Source: Chryseobacterium sp. Leaf405
GTDB taxonomy: Bacteria; Bacteroidota; Bacteroidia; Flavobacteriales; Weeksellaceae
DNA length: 64,000 nucleotides
Direction: 5' to 3'
NCBI RefSeq assembly: GCF_001425355.1
Contig: NZ_LMQN01000020.1
Location: 1-64,000, forward strand
Below the pieces are notes generated by a model. The model did no database searches, had not been told where the DNA came from, and saw nothing but the letters and a program-made list of their open reading frames with translations. Numbering within the stretch: the stretch's first letter is position 1; each line of letters begins with the position of its first letter. Position numbers and translations under genes: made by a program. Of this stretch, positions 17,778 through 26,175 are shown in pieces.

Positions 17778-18591
17778 TTTGATATATTTATGGTTGTTTG
17801 TGTAAAAAAAATAGAAAAATGTTCATAATTATTTTTTTAAAAGCGAACAATGTTCGTATATTTGTTCCGTAGTTAAGATGAAACACTGCAAATATACAAA
17901 ATTATATTGATTGTTTACATTTTGTTTAATGTTTAAAAGCATTTTTAAAATTAGGTATCTATTTATAATCAATGTTTTGAGTTCGTTTTTGCTACTAGAG
18001 TGATCTTTTTGGTTAGATTTTATTTTTTTGTTTTATCTGGCGCTGATAGGAATTGAGAAATATTTTCTGATTTTAAAAATGTACAAAGTGCGCTTTTTAA
18101 CTCTGTTTTTTGAATATTTGTGCATGTGTTAGTGAATTAAATGCGTTTATTTTTATTTGTTTAAAATAAAGCATTCATTTTAAATATTGCTTTTGTTCAT
18201 TATAAAAAATAAGCCGGATAATGTAGATAAACATTACTGTTTAAACATATAAAATATCGATTAATTATAGTTATCAGTAAAGATTGTTCTGCGTGTCGTG
18301 CACTTTTAAAAAACAGATTACTTATCGGTAAATAAGCCTATTCACGAATGGTCGGTTTACTAAAAGTAAAATTTAGAAGAATATGTTAGGGTATTATTTC
18401 TATCAGATTATACCCGGTATTAACTTTCTAAAAAATCAAAAACTAAATAATGTAATTAGACATCTGTTTAAGGGCTTAAAGTTAGCCTTTAGGGTTTCCT
18501 ATGGACTTAATCAAACGGGAAAATTAGGAAGCACGAAGATTTGTTTAATTCAAAAATAAAACTTTTAACATAAAAAACTTTTAACCAAACA
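17778..18591. other. 814-bp control region without a gene
   Basis: This AT-rich spacer lies between the repressor start and the next small gene. Its repressor-proximal part holds TGTTC-type half sites near 17820, 17851 and 17863, the palindrome at 17844-17856 and a -7-like box. The remaining roughly 700 bases contain no open reading frame of note, no tRNA and no clear hairpin. It could be a long leader or encode an unrecognised small RNA. Confidence 0.5.
17844..17864 (+). promoter_or_regulatory. Candidate repressor operator overlapping a -7 box
   Basis: CGAACA at 17844-17849 and TGTTCG at 17851-17856 are perfect inverted repeats with a one-base spacer. They are followed at once by TATATTTG (17857-17864), which fits the Bacteroidota -7 consensus TAnnTTTG on the plus strand. 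Further TGTTC half sites lie on each side. A dimeric S24 repressor encoded 67 bp away would be the natural ligand. A matching -33 TTG is not evident. Confidence 0.55.
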
Positions 18592-18750
18592 ATGAAACGT
18601 AGCAAAGAATTAGTAGAAAAAAGAAAAGATTTTGTCATCGATTATGTAAAACGTAATCAGGATAAACAGATGAAGGTGATCGTAACCGAATTAACGGAAA
18701 TGCTCTTTCTGTCGGAAAGGACAATATATAACATCATTCTTCAGGCATAG
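18592..18750 (+). CDS. Small helix-turn-helix-like protein (52 aa)
   Basis: The frame starts MKRSKELVEKRKDF and ends TIYNIILQA. The second half ('VTELTEMLFLSERTIYNII') looks like a recognition-helix segment of a small DNA-binding protein. It is too short to be placed in a named family with confidence. An A-rich stretch (AACCAAACA) precedes the ATG, typical of Bacteroidota starts. It is the first gene on the plus strand after the operator region, so it could be an early regulator of the lysis/cargo genes. Confidence 0.55.
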   Translation: MKRSKELVEKRKDFVIDYVKRNQDKQMKVIVTELTEMLFLSERTIYNIILQA

Positions 18751-18992
18751 ATTGTAAAAAGGATATAAACTAACCAATAACCAAACCCAAAATCAGATTG
18801 ATGAAAGGGTTATCCGAAAGTCTTTCCCAAAATTTATTTTACAGATAAAAAATACTAAGGTAAAAAACGGTTTTGCTTTTAAGTTCTGTGTTTAAAGTAA
18901 AGAATCAGCTTCAAGAAGAACCGTTTGCCCCATTAAATTACATCAATTTTAAAAAATTAAAAAATAATTATTCATTTAAAACTTCAGAAACC

Positions 18993-19160
18993 ATGAAAAA
19001 TAAGAGAAGAAGAAAAATAAAAAGAAATAGAGAAAAATTACAAAATCCCAGAAAAGACATTAGTGATCTTATCGATGAATTAGCGTATGCAGACGAAAAA
19101 GAAAATATGCAAAAAAGCAAAAAAATTTTAGATGATATGTACATACTGGATCTGGAATAA
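18993..19160 (+). CDS. Unknown small basic protein (55 aa)
   Basis: I do not recognise this protein. The reading frame is open from 18873, but the ATG at 18993 is preferred because the residues before it look like untranslated leader and the new start gives a compact protein. The N-terminal 20 residues are strongly basic ('MKNKRRRKIKRNREKLQN'); the rest is an acidic helix ending 'ILDDMYILDLE'. It lies between the small HTH protein and the holin-like gene in the same direction. Confidence 0.4.
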   Translation: MKNKRRRKIKRNREKLQNPRKDISDLIDELAYADEKENMQKSKKILDDMYILDLE

Positions 19161-19209
19161 CACGACTAAAAGTTGTGGAAAAATCAAAAATTTTAATAAA
19201 TATATAAGG

Positions 19210-19605
19210 ATGAATTTAGATACTATAAAAGCTCTTTTAATCGGAACTGCCATTGCATTTTCAGGAGGATTATTAAGGGTCTTAATCTCAATACAGAATA
19301 AAGAAAAAAAAAAACCGTGGGAACACTTTGTCACCTTGATGATAGTTGTTATCGTTGGTTTTACAATGAGTTATTTAATGAACAGAGCCGAGCTGCATGA
19401 TAAATGGTACTCAACAGGTGTATTATTTGTGCTGGGTTATGGCTATGATAAGTTCCTAAAGATGATCACTACAAATCTCCCCAACTGGATTGATAAAGCA
19501 GTGAACCTTTTCATTGAAGATCGATACGGTGTCAGAACAAACAGACAGCCTGAAGAAAAAGAAGAACAATCATTGAACCTTCCTGAAGATCAGATAGAAA
19601 AATAG
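19210..19605 (+). CDS. Holin-like membrane protein
   Basis: The ATG at 19210, preceded by ATAAGG, gives 131 residues; the frame is open further upstream, but that part lacks a good start. Two or three hydrophobic segments are visible: 'IKALLIGTAIAFSGGLLRVLI', 'FVTLMIVVIVGFTMSYLM' and a weaker 'TGVLFVLGYGYDKFL'. They are followed by a charged, Glu-rich cytoplasmic tail. Size and topology fit phage holins of Bacteroidota. With the u-spanin and lysozyme genes at 37409-38418 it would complete a lysis set for particle release. The assignment rests on topology and context, not on a family motif. Confidence 0.6.
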   Translation: MNLDTIKALLIGTAIAFSGGLLRVLISIQNKEKKKPWEHFVTLMIVVIVGFTMSYLMNRAELHDKWYSTGVLFVLGYGYDKFLKMITTNLPNWIDKAVNLFIEDRYGVRTNRQPEEKEEQSLNLPEDQIEK

Positions 19606-19675
19606 CAGGGAAAATGAGATGTGTAATAGAAAAATCAATTAAATAAGGATCATAAAAGCTTATAAAAGCACATTA

Positions 19676-19740
19676 CTGCAACTACAGAATCCATCGCTCA
19701 AAAAGTAAGGTATTCTCCCCAAAAAATGTGATTTTTGAAC
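19676..19740 (+). repeat. Dispersed repeat A (core CTGCAACTACAGAAT), copy 1
   Basis: The 15-base core is at 19676-19690. It is followed after a variable A-rich stretch by 'TTTTTGAAC'. The same core and tail recur at 29759, 32571, 33629 and 33740, each in an intergenic gap upstream of a cargo or fibre gene. This copy precedes the large toxin gene. The core is an imperfect palindrome (CTG...CAG). Confidence 0.75.
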
Positions 19741-19892
19741 CAGCTAACATGAAAACTCAAAACAAACAGAAAACAAAACTTGGAGTGGCTCATCATACCT
19801 GTTTCTCAATACCATACCACTTCTGATTACTTACATTCTTTAAAAAAATCTACCATACACGGGTCTGATTTTTCACATTCAACAGGTATATA

Positions 19893-19919
19893 AAACGCAA
19901 TTGTAATAATTGCGTTTTG
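19893..19919 (+). terminator. Perfect hairpin just upstream of the toxin gene
   Basis: The arms AAAACGCAATT (19893-19903) and AATTGCGTTTT (19909-19919) are exactly complementary with a five-base loop and a T-rich downstream flank. It separates the holin-like gene from the toxin start 40 bases later. It either ends the upstream transcript or acts as an attenuator in a toxin leader. The rest of the 354-bp gap holds only repeat A. Confidence 0.7.
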
Positions 19920-19959
19920 TATGTCTTTTAAATTAATATGAAATTAAAAAACTAAGTCA

Positions 19960-22900
19960 ATGAAAGCAGCAAAACCTGTAGAAATAGACAACAAAGCCCA
20001 CCAAAGCCAGAACAAAAATAAAAAGGCTAAAAAACCGGTGGTTGTACCTCTGCCGCCAGTGGCAGAAGTTGCTAATATACAAACGCAAAAGTCTGAAGAA
20101 TCGGTCGTTAATGCCGGATTCTCAAGCCCAATTGTCAATAGCATGAACTTAAATGCAACCATAACACCGGTTCATGGTTTGCAAACTATTTACGATCAAG
20201 GGTCGGAAATTATGTCTAAAAAACATCAGGAAAGTTTGGCGGAAACCGGAGATATCAATCATCCCGACACCAAAAAGACTGAAAAAGATTATTTAACAAC
20301 ATTAAATACAAATCAGGCTCAGAATTATAACGATCTTAAATCCGGAACTTATCTGCCGAAAACACTAGAAGAACAAGTGGTGGTTCATCAACAAAGTAAA
20401 AAAATTGAAGAAACAAATCCGGCAGTAAAATCAACAGAGAAAAAAGAAATCCCGATTAAACCGGATGCGGATCAGTCCCAAGCAGTTAATCCTGACAAAG
20501 CTGAAGCAGCCGAAATTGAAAAAGTGTCGCCAAATGCAAATAGTAATCCTGAATTTACGGCATTAAGCGGAAAAATCGGCAGTACGGCTAAGCAACAAAA
20601 ACAGCACGAACCATCACATAAAGCAACAAATGATGCACAGGCTGCAGCACCGTCTCCTTCCAACGAACGCCAAAGTATGGCACAGGCAAGCCAGGTAAAT
20701 TTCATGGGTGCACAGGATCCAGGAATGTTCAGGAAAGAAGATTTCAAAGCTTTGCTGAGTGCAAAAATACACGGTATCGAGCTTCCTGCTAATGAAAAGG
20801 AGGCGGATGAGTTCGAAAAACATAATAATATTCAGGAAGTCAATCAAAAAGCAGTCGGCGATGTGAAGAAGGAAAAGAATGTCGCAGCAAATGATATTGC
20901 TTCTGCAACCGCAGCAAAACCGGATATTGCGGCACAGCCTGATCGTAAAGTTGCAAAAATGCCGACACCGAATATTGGTAAAGCTCCGTCTACACCAAAT
21001 GCTGCTAAAGCGATGCCTGTGAAAAGAAACGCAACAAGCGTAGAGCAGCCTATAAAAGAACAAACCGCAAGTATCGACAGCGAGATGAAAGCGAATGGAG
21101 TAACCGATAAGATGCTGGAAAATTCCAATGAACCTTCGTTTACGGATGCTTTAGATCAAAAGAATAAAGCCAAAACCCAAAGTGTTGAAGCAACTCAACA
21201 GTTTAGAAATAATGAAACTAAGGAGTTGTCAAAAACCCGTCATGATGCACAATCACAAGCTGCACATCATATCAGTGGAATGCATGGTGCAAGAAAAGGC
21301 GGATTAGGCAATGTGCATGGCGAGCAAAAACAAACGTCGGCTAAAGACAGCCAAAAACGAAAAGAAATTGCCGATCATATTAATGGAATTTATGTAAGCT
21401 CCAAAGCAGATGTAGATGGTATTTTGAAGAATCTGGATACATCGGTGGCAAAACAATTTGATGATGGCAGTCAAAAAGCTAAAAAAGCATTTGAAGATCA
21501 TGTTGATCAGGAAATGAAGGCTTATAAAAAGAAACGTTACGGAGATGCGTATGCGAAATATGGAGCTTTAGTTGCGGCTGGAAAATGGTTATGGGACAAG
21601 GCTACCGGCTTACCTAAAGAAGTCAATAAGTTTTTTGACAGCGGTAAAGACTTATACATTAGAGTTATGGACAAGTTTATTGATAAAATTGCCGGTCATG
21701 TTACCACTCAGCTTAACGCAGCCAAAACCAGAATTGCCAAAGGCAAAAAAGAGATACAGACGTATGTCGACAGTTTATCGCCGAGTTTAAGGAAAATAGG
21801 GAAGGATGCCATTGCAGAGATCCAAACCAAATTCAATGCACTGGAAGAAAGCGTAAACAGCAAAAAAGATGCATTAATCGATGTTTTGGCTAAAAAATAT
21901 GCCGACAATATTGCAAATATTGATACCCGAATTGCTGATTTAAAATCACAAAACAGCGGATGGGTAAATAAAGCTCTTGATGTGCTAAAAACCAGTGTGT
22001 TTGCTATTATTATTGAAATTAAAAATACGCTTACGAATTTATTGTCTGGTGTTATCAGTGCAATTCAGGCGATTATTATGGATCCTATCGGATTCTTCAA
22101 AAACCTTATTGCCGGAGTTTCGCAAGGATTTACCAATTTCGGAGCCAATATCTGGACGCACCTTAAAACAGGCTTCTTCGGATGGTTAACCGGAGCCATG
22201 AAAGGTATTTCTTTAACCATGCCTGAAGATGTATTCTCTTTAAAAGGAGTTTTCTCTATTACTACACAAGTGCTTGGTTTAACCTGGAACGGAATCAGAG
22301 CCATCGGTTCAAGAGTGATCGGAGAACCTGTAATGAAAGTTCTTGAAACAGGTTTTGAAATGGTACAGATTGTCCGTAAAGAAGGTGCTGCCGGACTTTG
22401 GGAGCATTTGAAAGACCAATTTGCCGATCTCAAAACTACTATAATGGATACCATTATGGATATCGTACAAAATCAAGTGATTCAGGCAGGAATTAAATGG
22501 GTAATGGGCTTACTGACTCCGGTAGGAGCATTTATAAAAGCCGCAATGGCGATTATCGATGTAGTGAAATTCTTCATCCAGCGAGCAGCACAAATTATGG
22601 AATTGGTAAAAGCTTTTACAGAAAGTATAAAAGCAATTGCGAGTGGAAATGTAGGCGCAGTTGCTAAATCTATAGAAAATGCATTAGGAAGAGCTATTCC
22701 TGTATTGATTGGATTTTTAGCATCGTTATTAGGAATTGGCGGATTGGCAGATAAAGTATTGGGCGTGATCCGAAAAATACGCCAGCGTATTGAGAATGCA
22801 ATTGTGAAGTTCTGGAATTTTATTAAAGGGAAGGCAGGGAAACTTTTGAGTAAAGTTGGTGTTGGTAATAAGGATAAGAAAGGCAAAGCTAAAAAAGAGA

Positions 22901-24054
22901 AAGAAACCCGTACGCAGGAAGAAATGAAACATGACTTGCATAAGGGAATTTCAGAGGGAACAAAACTTCTGAAAGATGAAAGTCTTGATAAAAAGGAAAT
23001 CCAAAAACGATTAGATGTATTGGAAGAAACTTATGATTTGAAGGAACTTAAGATTGTTACAACCAAAGTAGATAAAGAAGGAAAGGAAACTTCTCACATT
23101 GAAGGAGAAGTAAACCCTAAAGAGAAAGGAGTTGATGTTACAAGGGATTTAGATAATAAGGAACTAAAATACAGTACTCGGAAAATTGCTTTTGTGAAAA
23201 ATGAAGAATACGACATAGACAAAGGAGAATATCCTGAAAAATTCAGAAATGACATGCTTGAATTTATTACAAATATACCAAAACTGAACAAACAAAATGA
23301 TAATAAGTTGAGAAAAGACATGATTTCAGAGACAGGTATTCGTAAATGGGAAATCCATCAGGGAGCTATCTATTCTCCGTTTGTGGGAGAGTATCAACAG
23401 GCATTAAAAGAAATGCGTAAGAAAATTAAAGGAGAATATATTATTACCACAGAAACGGGTGGCTCCTTTTTGGGAGATGCTGTAACTAAAGACACCTCTA
23501 TCAAAAATGAAAAGATACAAAAAATGCCACGAGATATAGCAACAGGTAAAAATCATAAAACCCAACAACCTGAAGATATAGTGAAACATATTCACCAAAG
23601 TATGAAAAAAAATAAAAATGCTTATATCTCCTTTACAATTGTGGAACCTATTATATCTGGTAGTTCAGTTCATGGTATCTTAAATGAAATGATTGCACAA
23701 GAAGTACTAAACATATATCCAAATATAAAAATAAAACTTGTTACAATACAGGAAACATTAGGTGTTAACAGTGAAGGAGTAGAAAGAAGTTTAAATAACA
23801 AAGTATTAAATATGAATAAGATAGCGAAAGCTAATAGGGTTCATATTAATTATGCACAAACCAGTTACATTTTAGGTGAAGATATTCCCAGCCAAACAAA
23901 GTATGATGGAAAGGAAAAAATCATAATATTTAACGCAATGAATGAAACAATGGTAGCATATCAAATTACTCCCCTTGAAAACACTACCACGAGGGACATT
24001 GTCATTGCATTAGGCAACGGTACATTTAACGGAAAATTGGAGGGTATTTTATAA
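19960..24054 (+). CDS. eCIS-associated polymorphic toxin with PRTase-like C-terminus
   Basis: A 1364-aa cargo candidate. Residues 1-480 are disordered, rich in Lys, Ala, Gln and Pro. Residues about 500-660 are helical. The trunk (about 665-966) carries the conserved alternating hydrophobic region of eCIS cargo proteins, including 'GFFGWLTGAMKGISLTMPED', 'ITTQVLGLTWNGIRA' and 'IPVLIGFLASLLGIGGLADK'. A short pre-toxin segment ends at 'EGEVNPK' (about 1050). The variable C-terminus follows. 'EYIITTETGGSFLGDAV' (about 1157) and 'SFTIVEPIISGSSVHG' (about 1222) resemble the GG and PRPP-loop strands of a phosphoribosyltransferase fold; this part is inference. There is no signal peptide. An immunity candidate follows 31 bases later, and the trunk recurs in fragments at 24605 and 28952. 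Confidence 0.8.
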   Translation: MKAAKPVEIDNKAHQSQNKNKKAKKPVVVPLPPVAEVANIQTQKSEESVVNAGFSSPIVNSMNLNATITPVHGLQTIYDQGSEIMSKKHQESLAETGDINHPDTKKTEKDYLTTLNTNQAQNYNDLKSGTYLPKTLEEQVVVHQQSKKIEETNPAVKSTEKKEIPIKPDADQSQAVNPDKAEAAEIEKVSPNANSNPEFTALSGKIGSTAKQQKQHEPSHKATNDAQAAAPSPSNERQSMAQASQVNFMGAQDPGMFRKEDFKALLSAKIHGIELPANEKEADEFEKHNNIQEVNQKAVGDVKKEKNVAANDIASATAAKPDIAAQPDRKVAKMPTPNIGKAPSTPNAAKAMPVKRNATSVEQPIKEQTASIDSEMKANGVTDKMLENSNEPSFTDALDQKNKAKTQSVEATQQFRNNETKELSKTRHDAQSQAAHHISGMHGARKGGLGNVHGEQKQTSAKDSQKRKEIADHINGIYVSSKADVDGILKNLDTSVAKQFDDGSQKAKKAFEDHVDQEMKAYKKKRYGDAYAKYGALVAAGKWLWDKATGLPKEVNKFFDSGKDLYIRVMDKFIDKIAGHVTTQLNAAKTRIAKGKKEIQTYVDSLSPSLRKIGKDAIAEIQTKFNALEESVNSKKDALIDVLAKKYADNIANIDTRIADLKSQNSGWVNKALDVLKTSVFAIIIEIKNTLTNLLSGVISAIQAIIMDPIGFFKNLIAGVSQGFTNFGANIWTHLKTGFFGWLTGAMKGISLTMPEDVFSLKGVFSITTQVLGLTWNGIRAIGSRVIGEPVMKVLETGFEMVQIVRKEGAAGLWEHLKDQFADLKTTIMDTIMDIVQNQVIQAGIKWVMGLLTPVGAFIKAAMAIIDVVKFFIQRAAQIMELVKAFTESIKAIASGNVGAVAKSIENALGRAIPVLIGFLASLLGIGGLADKVLGVIRKIRQRIENAIVKFWNFIKGKAGKLLSKVGVGNKDKKGKAKKEKETRTQEEMKHDLHKGISEGTKLLKDESLDKKEIQKRLDVLEETYDLKELKIVTTKVDKEGKETSHIEGEVNPKEKGVDVTRDLDNKELKYSTRKIAFVKNEEYDIDKGEYPEKFRNDMLEFITNIPKLNKQNDNKLRKDMISETGIRKWEIHQGAIYSPFVGEYQQALKEMRKKIKGEYIITTETGGSFLGDAVTKDTSIKNEKIQKMPRDIATGKNHKTQQPEDIVKHIHQSMKKNKNAYISFTIVEPIISGSSVHGILNEMIAQEVLNIYPNIKIKLVTIQETLGVNSEGVERSLNNKVLNMNKIAKANRVHINYAQTSYILGEDIPSQTKYDGKEKIIIFNAMNETMVAYQITPLENTTTRDIVIALGNGTFNGKLEGIL

Positions 24055-24085
24055 ATAGTATATTTGATATCTTAAAAATAATATT

Positions 24086-24523
24086 ATGGGAAGAATAATC
24101 ATAAATCTAAACAATCCAAAATCAAAATATTTTATTACTCAGAACAAAGAATTAATTAATAAGTATTTGTCGGGTATTCAGGATAATAATATAGTCAATG
24201 AATTAATAAATAAAGTCATACACGATGAATTAATATTATATGTGGAAGAAGAGTTTATGTATTTTAGTTTGTGTGAAACAAATTATAATACCATATCTCA
24301 AAACACTTTTGTAGAACTACAAAACAACACACTATTACCACAATTTCTTCAATATTCAGAGAATATGTATGTAAATTTTGATTATGAAAATGATAAATTT
24401 ATTAATTCTGAATTAGGCGAGAATTATCTAAAAAATAATATTCCATGTTTGGTTCATTTAGATAAGAATATTTTAATTTTCTATATTTTGGATGATGATG
24501 CATCCTCCATTATATCTCAATAA
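24086..24523 (+). CDS. Candidate immunity protein for the large toxin
   Basis: The protein is 145 aa, Asn/Glu-rich and acidic, with no signal peptide and no family I recognise. It starts MGRIIINLNNPKSKYF. Three things point to immunity: it lies 31 bases after the toxin stop in the same direction, it has a divergent pseudogene relative (28166-28606), and a near-identical truncated copy (28671-28940) lies further into the same toxin island. A strong terminator follows it, closing the toxin-immunity unit. Confidence 0.65.
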   Translation: MGRIIINLNNPKSKYFITQNKELINKYLSGIQDNNIVNELINKVIHDELILYVEEEFMYFSLCETNYNTISQNTFVELQNNTLLPQFLQYSENMYVNFDYENDKFINSELGENYLKNNIPCLVHLDKNILIFYILDDDASSIISQ

Positions 24524-24563
24524 TCATATCAACAATTTTATTGAACAATAATAACTAAATATG

Positions 24564-24599
24564 AAGCGAAATTTCTTTAAAGAAATTTCGCTTTTTTTT
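24564..24599 (+). terminator. Strong intrinsic terminator after the immunity gene
   Basis: A perfect 15-base inverted repeat (24564-24578 with 24579-24593, arms AAGCGAAATTTCTTT) is followed by an eight-T run. It ends the toxin-immunity transcript and silences the displaced cassette downstream. Confidence 0.95.
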
Positions 24600-24604
24600 A
24601 TTTT

Positions 24605-24783
24605 GAAATAAAGCTATTGCAAGTGGAAATGTAGGTGCAGTAGCCAAATCAATTGAAAATGAATTAGGTAAAGCCGTTCCAGTTTTAATTTGCTTTTTAG
24701 CTTCATTATTGGGAATAGGCGGATTAGCTGATAAAGTGGTTGATGTTATCCGAAAAATACGCTAGCGTATTGAGAATGCGATT
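24605..24783 (+). repeat. Displaced fragment of the toxin trunk (scar B)
   Basis: This stretch is homologous to about 22630-22806 in the toxin gene. Translated, it reads 'IASGNVGAVAKSIENELGKA', then 'FLASLLGIGGLADKVVDVIR', almost the same peptide as the intact trunk. A CAG codon of the trunk has become TAG at 24763-24765, so the fragment cannot be read through. It continues in frame into the methyltransferase-like module, as expected of a former or recombination-ready C-terminal cassette. Confidence 0.9.
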
Positions 24784-25698
24784 GTGAAGTTCTGGAATTT
24801 TATTAAAGGAAAGGCTAGAGGATTGCTTGGGAAGATGGGAGTCGGAAAGTTTAATGCTAACAAAAAAGATAAGAAAGAGAAAAAAGGAAAAGACTTTCGT
24901 AATACTGAAGAAAAGAAAAGGGATTTGGACGATGCGTTAAAAGAATCTCATAACTTGTTAAAATCAGGTATGAATCAAGCTAAGATAAAAAGTAAACTAC
25001 ATGATATTAAAAATAAGTACGAATTAAAAGAATTAAGAATTATACTAGAAGAAAAAGTAGAAAAAGGAATAAAGGTTCATGTACATGGCGAGGTAAATCC
25101 TAAGAAAGATTCGCCTACAGAGATTTTAAGAGTAGATGATTTTAATCCTAGTGAAGGAAATAAAATACTTTTAGTTGGGGAAGCGAACTTCAGTTTTTCA
25201 TTAAGTTTAGCCAATACTTTAGCTCTTCAAAACAGAATGGTCGCTACATCTTATGATTCTGAAAATACGAAATATAAGGATAAAGATAATAATATAAAGG
25301 AACATAAAAAATTAGGTTCTATAATAGAATATAATGTAGATGCTACAAGTACAAGTTATGAACCTAATCATTTTGAAATAATTGTATTTAACTTTCCTTG
25401 GATAAAAGAAGAGACGAGAGGAGGTACAACAAATAATAAAATGTTACTTAAAAGTTTTTTTAATGAAGCAAATAGAATAATAAAAAAAGGGGGCAAAGTT
25501 CTTTTAAGCCTTTCAGATGAACGTTATGTAAGTAGGTGGAAGCCAGAAGAACAGGCTAATAGTTTTGTTTTAGAGTCTAAAAAATTGTTTGATAGTAAAA
25601 ATTTCCCAGGATATGAGCATAAAATGACACAAAAAGATAGATCTGCAGGTTCAATGGAAGATGGAAAAGGTGTAACTTTAATTTTTAAAAATAAATAA
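24784..25698 (+). CDS. Orphan toxin C-terminal cassette with DUF2431/BMT5-like methyltransferase
   Basis: The 304-aa frame starts at a GTG inside the trunk homology ('VKFWNFIKGKARGLLGKMGV'). It repeats the pre-toxin segment of the large toxin (here 'YELKELRIILEEKVEKG' to 'HGEVNPKK'), then changes completely. Residues about 128-143 read 'ILLVGEANFSFSLSLA', the signature of DUF2431, the Rossmann domain of Bmt5-type rRNA uridine-N3 methyltransferases. 'NHFEIIVFNFPW' and 'KKGGKVLLSLSDERY' fit later strands. It appears to be an alternative toxin tip stored behind the main toxin. A TAG upstream and a terminator suggest it is silent unless recombined. Confidence 0.7.
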   Translation: MKFWNFIKGKARGLLGKMGVGKFNANKKDKKEKKGKDFRNTEEKKRDLDDALKESHNLLKSGMNQAKIKSKLHDIKNKYELKELRIILEEKVEKGIKVHVHGEVNPKKDSPTEILRVDDFNPSEGNKILLVGEANFSFSLSLANTLALQNRMVATSYDSENTKYKDKDNNIKEHKKLGSIIEYNVDATSTSYEPNHFEIIVFNFPWIKEETRGGTTNNKMLLKSFFNEANRIIKKGGKVLLSLSDERYVSRWKPEEQANSFVLESKKLFDSKNFPGYEHKMTQKDRSAGSMEDGKGVTLIFKNK

Positions 25699-25706
25699 AA
25701 TATTTT

Positions 25707-26174
25707 ATGATTAATAAGATTATTGAGGTGGATAACCTTATGCAAGATATAGCTACAAAATATAAAGTTAAAACAGGAAATGATAAAAAGATAGAGCATT
25801 TTTGGGAAAAAGAAACAATAGGTATAATGAAAGATGCCGAATTTATAAAAGACGATGCCTATTTTTATTTTTTAAGCGAATATGGAGGATGTAATATTTA
25901 TGGGAATAGTTTTGATGTTGGGATTTTTGGTTTTGATGATTGGCTGAATCCAAGCCTTCTCACATCTCCATTACTTAATAAATCAGATGTATATTTATTA
26001 GCAGATCTTATGTGCCATAATAAAGATGAAAGTACTTTTTATGGTTATCATGCAACACAGAAAGATGAAAATTCAGTATGGCTTTCTAATGAATTGGAAT
26101 CAGGATATAAACCTGTTTATAAAAATTTCATCGATTTTTTAAGATATATTTTAGCCATTGAAGTTGAAGAATAA
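25707..26174 (+). CDS. SUKH/SMI1-like immunity protein candidate
   Basis: The protein has 155 aa. The central 'DAYFYFLSEYGGCNIYGNSF' with 'VGIFGFDDW' resembles the 'Y..FL..YGG..I......IFG' pattern of SMI1/KNR4 (SUKH) immunity proteins. The end 'YKNFIDFLRYIL' matches the usual closing helix. SUKH proteins commonly neutralise nuclease and modifying toxins of polymorphic systems. The gene starts eight bases after the methyltransferase-like module, the place where an immunity gene is expected. The family call is by eye and moderate. Confidence 0.55.
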   Translation: MINKIIEVDNLMQDIATKYKVKTGNDKKIEHFWEKETIGIMKDAEFIKDDAYFYFLSEYGGCNIYGNSFDVGIFGFDDWLNPSLLTSPLLNKSDVYLLADLMCHNKDESTFYGYHATQKDENSVWLSNELESGYKPVYKNFIDFLRYILAIEVEE

Positions 26175-26175
26175 T

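Noticed and set aside
18873..18992. Upstream extension of the 55-aa basic protein
   Set aside because: The added 40 residues have an unlikely start and composition. The ATG at 18993 follows an A-rich stretch and gives a compact product.
20472..23598. Several long open frames on the minus strand inside the toxin gene
   Set aside because: They have no recognisable domains, poor starts and skewed composition, as expected of shadows of a long Lys/Ala-rich gene on the other strand.
24763..24765. TAG as a recoded (read-through) codon in the displaced trunk fragment
   Set aside because: The trunk has CAG at the same place, the fragment lacks its own start and a strong terminator lies upstream, so simple mutation of an unexpressed copy is the better explanation.
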